Shown: positions 6,432-9,430 of the stretch, piece after piece | Position numbering within the stretch: position 1 is the first letter of the stretch | Layout: the number at the start of each line of letters is the position of its first letter | NCBI GenBank assembly: GCA_017626625.1 | Contig: JAGAIK010000095.1 | Span: 1-9,430, forward strand | Direction: 5' to 3' | DNA length: 9,430 nucleotides | From: Roseburia sp. | Lineage (GTDB): Bacteria; Bacillota; Clostridia; Lachnospirales; Lachnospiraceae | Translations under genes and position numbers: made by a program | The notes under the pieces: model-generated | Told to the model about the DNA's origin: nothing | What the model saw: the letters and a program-made list of their open reading frames with translations, nothing else | Databases searched by the model: none

Positions 6432-7230
6432 GACCAGACTGCTCAGCGGAATTGTATTAGTAATTGCCGCATTGGTATTGATTATCACAGGAGGAAATCT
6501 GCTGTTGGTGTCTACACTGCTGATTTCTTATATCGGTATGTTTGAATTGTACCGGATTTTTCATATTGAGAAGGAACTGCCGGGAATCGTGGGATATCTT
6601 GCGGCAACGGTGTATTACTGCAATCTCAAATTTGAGTTTTTACCCGATTTGATGATATTTGTTCTGGGCTTCTTGATTTTACTGATGTTCGTCTATGTGT
6701 TTACATACCCGAAATATAAGACAGAACAGCTTTTTGCAGCATTTTTCGGTGTGTTTTACGTGGCAGTGATGTTATCCTATGTGTATCAGACAAGGATGCT
6801 TTCCATGGGAGCCTATATTGTATGGCTGATTTTCCTGTGCTCCTGGGGCTGTGATACCTGTGCCTACTGTGTGGGAGTGCTGATTGGCAAACACAAAATG
6901 TCGCCGAAATTGAGCCCGAAGAAATCCGTGGAGGGCGCTGTGGGAGGCGTGGCAGGAGCGGCGCTGCTCACCATTTTATATGGTATGGTATTTAAAAATG
7001 CCATGGGTGTGGGAAACACGGAAGTGTACATTATGGCGGTTATAAGCGCTGTGGGAGCGCTGGTTTCCATGGTGGGAGACCTGACAGCCTCCGCCATTAA
7101 GCGAAATTATGATATTAAAGACTACGGCAAGCTCATTCCCGGTCACGGCGGTATTTTGGACCGTTTTGACAGTGTGATTTTTACGGCGCCGATGATTTAT
7201 TTTCTGGCGGCAAACTTTATTGTATTGTAA
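6424..7230 (+). CDS. cdsA: Phosphatidate cytidylyltransferase (CDP-diacylglycerol synthase)
   Basis: Integral membrane enzyme that joins CTP and phosphatidic acid to give CDP-diacylglycerol, the branch-point for phospholipid headgroups. The protein has 268 residues and several hydrophobic segments. The full CDP-diacylglycerol synthase signature spans residues 223-249: S-A-I-K-R, then K-D-Y, then PGHGGILDRFD, with every fixed position present. A second conserved block, SPKKSVEGAVGG, is at about 162-173. ATG 6424 is selected by AGGAGG at 6412-6417, six bases away, and by the usual MFKTRLLSG start; it overlaps uppS by eight bases. An odd point is a four-cysteine cluster (139, 143, 146, 149) around the conserved Asp144 in a hydrophobic stretch, where many homologues have Gly or an aliphatic or aromatic residue. 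Confidence 0.95.
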   Translation: MFKTRLLSGIVLVIAALVLIITGGNLLLVSTLLISYIGMFELYRIFHIEKELPGIVGYLAATVYYCNLKFEFLPDLMIFVLGFLILLMFVYVFTYPKYKTEQLFAAFFGVFYVAVMLSYVYQTRMLSMGAYIVWLIFLCSWGCDTCAYCVGVLIGKHKMSPKLSPKKSVEGAVGGVAGAALLTILYGMVFKNAMGVGNTEVYIMAVISAVGALVSMVGDLTASAIKRNYDIKDYGKLIPGHGGILDRFDSVIFTAPMIYFLAANFIVL

Positions 7231-7241
7231 GGAGAAGTCAG

Positions 7242-8390
7242 ATGAAAAAAATTGCGATTTTAGGCTCTACAGGCTCTATCGGAACACAGACCCTTGACAT
7301 TGTCAGGGAGCAAAAAGACATAGAAGTGGTGGCGGTGGCGGCAGGCAGCAATATTGCCCTGTTAGAAAAGCAGATTAGGGAATTTGCACCGAAGCTGGCA
7401 TGTGTCTATGACGAGGAAAAGGCAGTGGAGCTGCGCATCAAAACAGCGGATTTGCCTGTGAAAATTGTGTCGGGAATGGAAGGGCTGTTAGAGGTTTCCG
7501 TTTTTCCGGAGAGTGAAATTTTAGTGACCGCCATTGTGGGAATGCTGGGAATCCGCCCCACTGTGGCAGCCATTCAGGCGGGGAAGAAAATTGCCCTTGC
7601 CAACAAGGAAACCTTAGTTACCGCAGGACACCTCATCATGCCTATGGCAAAGGAATATGGTGTGCCGATTTTACCGGTGGACAGCGAACACAGCGCCATT
7701 TTCCAGTCCCTGCAGGGCAATGAGGGGAATAAAATCAGCAAAATCCTCTTAACTGCCTCAGGAGGTCCTTTCCGGGGACGAAAGCGGGAGGAATTAGAGC
7801 AGATACAGGTGGAGGATGCCTTAAAGCACCCCAACTGGTCCATGGGGCGGAAGATTACCATCGATTCCTCCACACTGGTCAATAAAGGTCTTGAGGTGAT
7901 GGAGGCAAAGTGGCTTTTCGGTGTGGAGTTAGAGCAGATACAGGTGGTGGTACACCCCCAGAGCGTCATTCACTCCGCTGTGGAGTATGAGGACGGGGCG
8001 GTTATCGCGCAGCTTGGGACGCCGGATATGCGTCTGCCAATCCAGTATGCCCTCTATTATCCGAAACGAATGCCGATGTCGGGGGAACGGCTGGATTTAT
8101 TTTCCCTGGGCAGCCTGACCTTTGAACAGCCGGATACGGAGACTTTCCGGGGGCTGGCATTAGCTTACGAGGCGATGAAGCAGGGAGGCAATGTACCCAC
8201 CATTTACAATGCCGCAAACGAGCGGGCGGTGGCGCTGTTTCTGGCGGGAAAAATCGGTTATCTGAAAATCACCGAAATCATTGAAACCTGTATGGAGCAG
8301 ATTGTCCACAGAGAAAATCCTTCGTTAGAAGAAATTTTAGAAACGGAAACACTGGTGTATGAGTATATAGAAAGGTTCATTTGTAAATGA
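7242..8390 (+). CDS. dxr: 1-deoxy-D-xylulose 5-phosphate reductoisomerase
   Basis: Catalyses the NADPH-dependent rearrangement and reduction of DXP to MEP, the first committed step of the MEP isoprenoid pathway; soluble and metal-dependent. At 382 residues it is close to family length. GSTGSIG (8-14) is the NADPH site. The metal ligands are Asp147 and Glu149 in DSEHSAIF and Glu218 in NKGLEVMEAKWLFG. ASGGPFRG, HPNWSMGRKITIDSS and HPQSVIHS are the other conserved blocks. GGAG at 7231-7234 is seven bases before the ATG. The gene starts 11 bases after cdsA and ends in an ATGA overlap with rseP. It supplies the isoprenoid units used by uppS. The gene contains a 19-base direct repeat (7794-7812 and 7929-7947), noted separately. 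Confidence 0.97.
   Translation: MKKIAILGSTGSIGTQTLDIVREQKDIEVVAVAAGSNIALLEKQIREFAPKLACVYDEEKAVELRIKTADLPVKIVSGMEGLLEVSVFPESEILVTAIVGMLGIRPTVAAIQAGKKIALANKETLVTAGHLIMPMAKEYGVPILPVDSEHSAIFQSLQGNEGNKISKILLTASGGPFRGRKREELEQIQVEDALKHPNWSMGRKITIDSSTLVNKGLEVMEAKWLFGVELEQIQVVVHPQSVIHSAVEYEDGAVIAQLGTPDMRLPIQYALYYPKRMPMSGERLDLFSLGSLTFEQPDTETFRGLALAYEAMKQGGNVPTIYNAANERAVALFLAGKIGYLKITEIIETCMEQIVHRENPSLEEILETETLVYEYIERFICK
7794..7947 (+). repeat. Pair of 19-base direct repeats inside dxr
   Basis: TTAGAGCAGATACAGGTGG occurs at 7794-7812 and again at 7929-7947, 135 bases apart, both in frame and encoding LEQIQV (residues 185-190 and 230-235). With one mismatch (A/G) the identity extends a few bases further upstream. 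The copies flank the segment carrying the metal ligand Glu218. Confidence 0.85.
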
Positions 8391-9421
8391 AAATTATTAT
8401 TGCGTTATTGATTTTTAGTATTCTCATTATCTTTCATGAGCTGGGGCATTTCTGGCTGGCAAAAGCCAACGGAATCCGGGTGAATGAGTTTTCCCTGGGG
8501 TTAGGACCTACCATCTTCGGCATTACCAAGGGGGAGACGAAATATTCCCTAAAGCTGCTGCCCTTTGGCGGCGCCTGTATGATGGAGGGAGAGGACGGGG
8601 AGAGCAGCGACGAGCGTGCCTTCGGAAAGAAATCCGTCTGGGCGAGAATGAGCGTGGTGGCGGCGGGTCCCATCTTCAATTTTATTATGGCGCTGGTCTT
8701 TTCCTTTATCCTGATTTGCAACATCGGCTATGACCTTCCGGTACTGGCGGATGTGACGGCGGGCTATGCAGCGGAAGAAGCCGGAATGCAGGCGGGGGAC
8801 GTCATCGTAAAGATGAACGGCAAGAAAATCCATTTTTACCGGGAAATCAGTTCCTACGCCATGTTCCATACCGGAGAGGCGGTGGAGGTGACCTACGAGC
8901 GCGACGGGGAGAGATACCAGACCACTCTGGTGCCGAAATATGATGAAGAATTAGGCAGATATCTCTACGGATTTCAGGGAAACACGGAGAATGTGAAGGG
9001 AAATCTCTGGGATAATGTGAAATACAGCTTTTATGAGACAAAATACTGGATTTCCACCACCATCGGCAGTCTGAAAATGTTAGTGACAGGCGGCGTTTCC
9101 CTCAATGACATGAGCGGTCCGGTGGGAATCGTGGACGTGATTGGGGACAGCTACGAGGAAAGCGTATCCTATGGCTATTATGCGGCATTTTTACAGATGC
9201 TCTACATTTCCATTATTTTAGCCGCAAACTTGGGCGTGATGAATTTGCTTCCGCTGCCCGCATTAGACGGCGGCAGGCTGGTATTTCTTATCATAGAAGC
9301 CATCCGCAGGAAAAAGATAGATCCGGAAAAAGAGGGAATGGTTCATTTTGTGGGAATTATGCTGCTGTTTGCTTTGATGATAGTAGTAATGTTTAACGAT
9401 ATCCGGAAATTGTTTTTATAA
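8387..9421 (+). CDS. rseP: RIP metalloprotease RseP / RasP (site-2 protease)
   Basis: Zinc intramembrane protease that cuts single-pass membrane proteins, classically anti-sigma factors and signal-peptide remnants. The protein has 344 residues. HELGH (17-21) lies in the first membrane helix and supplies two zinc-binding His and the catalytic Glu18. LPLPALDGGR near the C-terminal membrane region supplies the third ligand, Asp294. Between them are one PDZ domain (about 110-185, with the AEEAGMQAGDVIVKMNG ligand-groove region) and SGPVGI (243-248). The second membrane segment is near 90-115, and further helices lie at about 262-290 and 318-338. The start overlaps dxr as ATGA; AAAGG at 8371-8375 is 11 bases away, so coupled translation is likely. 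The target substrate cannot be told from this window. Only nine bases follow the stop; in relatives ispG often comes next. Confidence 0.95.
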   Translation: MKIIIALLIFSILIIFHELGHFWLAKANGIRVNEFSLGLGPTIFGITKGETKYSLKLLPFGGACMMEGEDGESSDERAFGKKSVWARMSVVAAGPIFNFIMALVFSFILICNIGYDLPVLADVTAGYAAEEAGMQAGDVIVKMNGKKIHFYREISSYAMFHTGEAVEVTYERDGERYQTTLVPKYDEELGRYLYGFQGNTENVKGNLWDNVKYSFYETKYWISTTIGSLKMLVTGGVSLNDMSGPVGIVDVIGDSYEESVSYGYYAAFLQMLYISIILAANLGVMNLLPLPALDGGRLVFLIIEAIRRKKIDPEKEGMVHFVGIMLLFALMIVVMFNDIRKLFL

Positions 9422-9430
9422 TCAGAAAAA

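Noticed and set aside
1..9430. Defence system, prophage, IS element, CRISPR array or RNA gene
   Set aside because: All coding space is filled by recognisable chromosomal genes, no direct-repeat spacer arrays or terminal repeats are visible, and the gaps are too short for an additional module.

Overview
The window looks like ordinary chromosome from a low-to-mid GC Firmicute of the class Clostridia, most likely the family Lachnospiraceae. This rests on the gene order pyrH-frr-uppS-cdsA-dxr-rseP, the style of the UMP kinase, RRF and CdsA sequences, strong AGGAGG-type ribosome binding sites, and a multi-domain GGDEF protein of a type common in that group. All nine genes lie on the + strand. I saw no tRNA, rRNA, IS element, phage gene, CRISPR array or other sign of a mobile island.

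Layout. Positions 1-1353 hold the 3' part of a GGDEF diguanylate cyclase gene whose start lies outside the window. Positions 1462-2307 encode a DUF368 membrane protein (PopT-like, the family of undecaprenyl-phosphate translocases). A hairpin terminator (2349-2390) is followed at once by an extended -10 promoter (2391-2417). From there eight genes run with short gaps or overlaps: a membrane-anchored NodB-type polysaccharide deacetylase, a bactofilin with an unusual N-terminal extension, pyrH, frr, then a 113-base gap with a strong hairpin, then uppS, cdsA, dxr and rseP.

How the genes fit together. Dxr makes MEP, which feeds isoprenoid synthesis. UppS builds the C55 carrier lipid from isoprenoids, and the DUF368 protein probably returns that carrier across the membrane. 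CdsA makes CDP-diacylglycerol for phospholipids, and RseP is an intramembrane protease. PyrH and RRF supply UDP/UTP precursors and ribosome recycling. The deacetylase and bactofilin form a plausible peptidoglycan-modification and cell-shape pair inserted in front of pyrH, where many bacteria have rpsB-tsf.

The window is mainly a housekeeping envelope and translation cluster, and I do not claim a new defence or mobile system. The observations most worth checking are a perfect internal Shine-Dalgarno plus in-frame ATG inside the bactofilin gene (a likely second, shorter product), an Asn in place of a metal-binding His in the deacetylase, the bactofilin/deacetylase pair in front of essential pyrH, and the frr-uppS hairpin.
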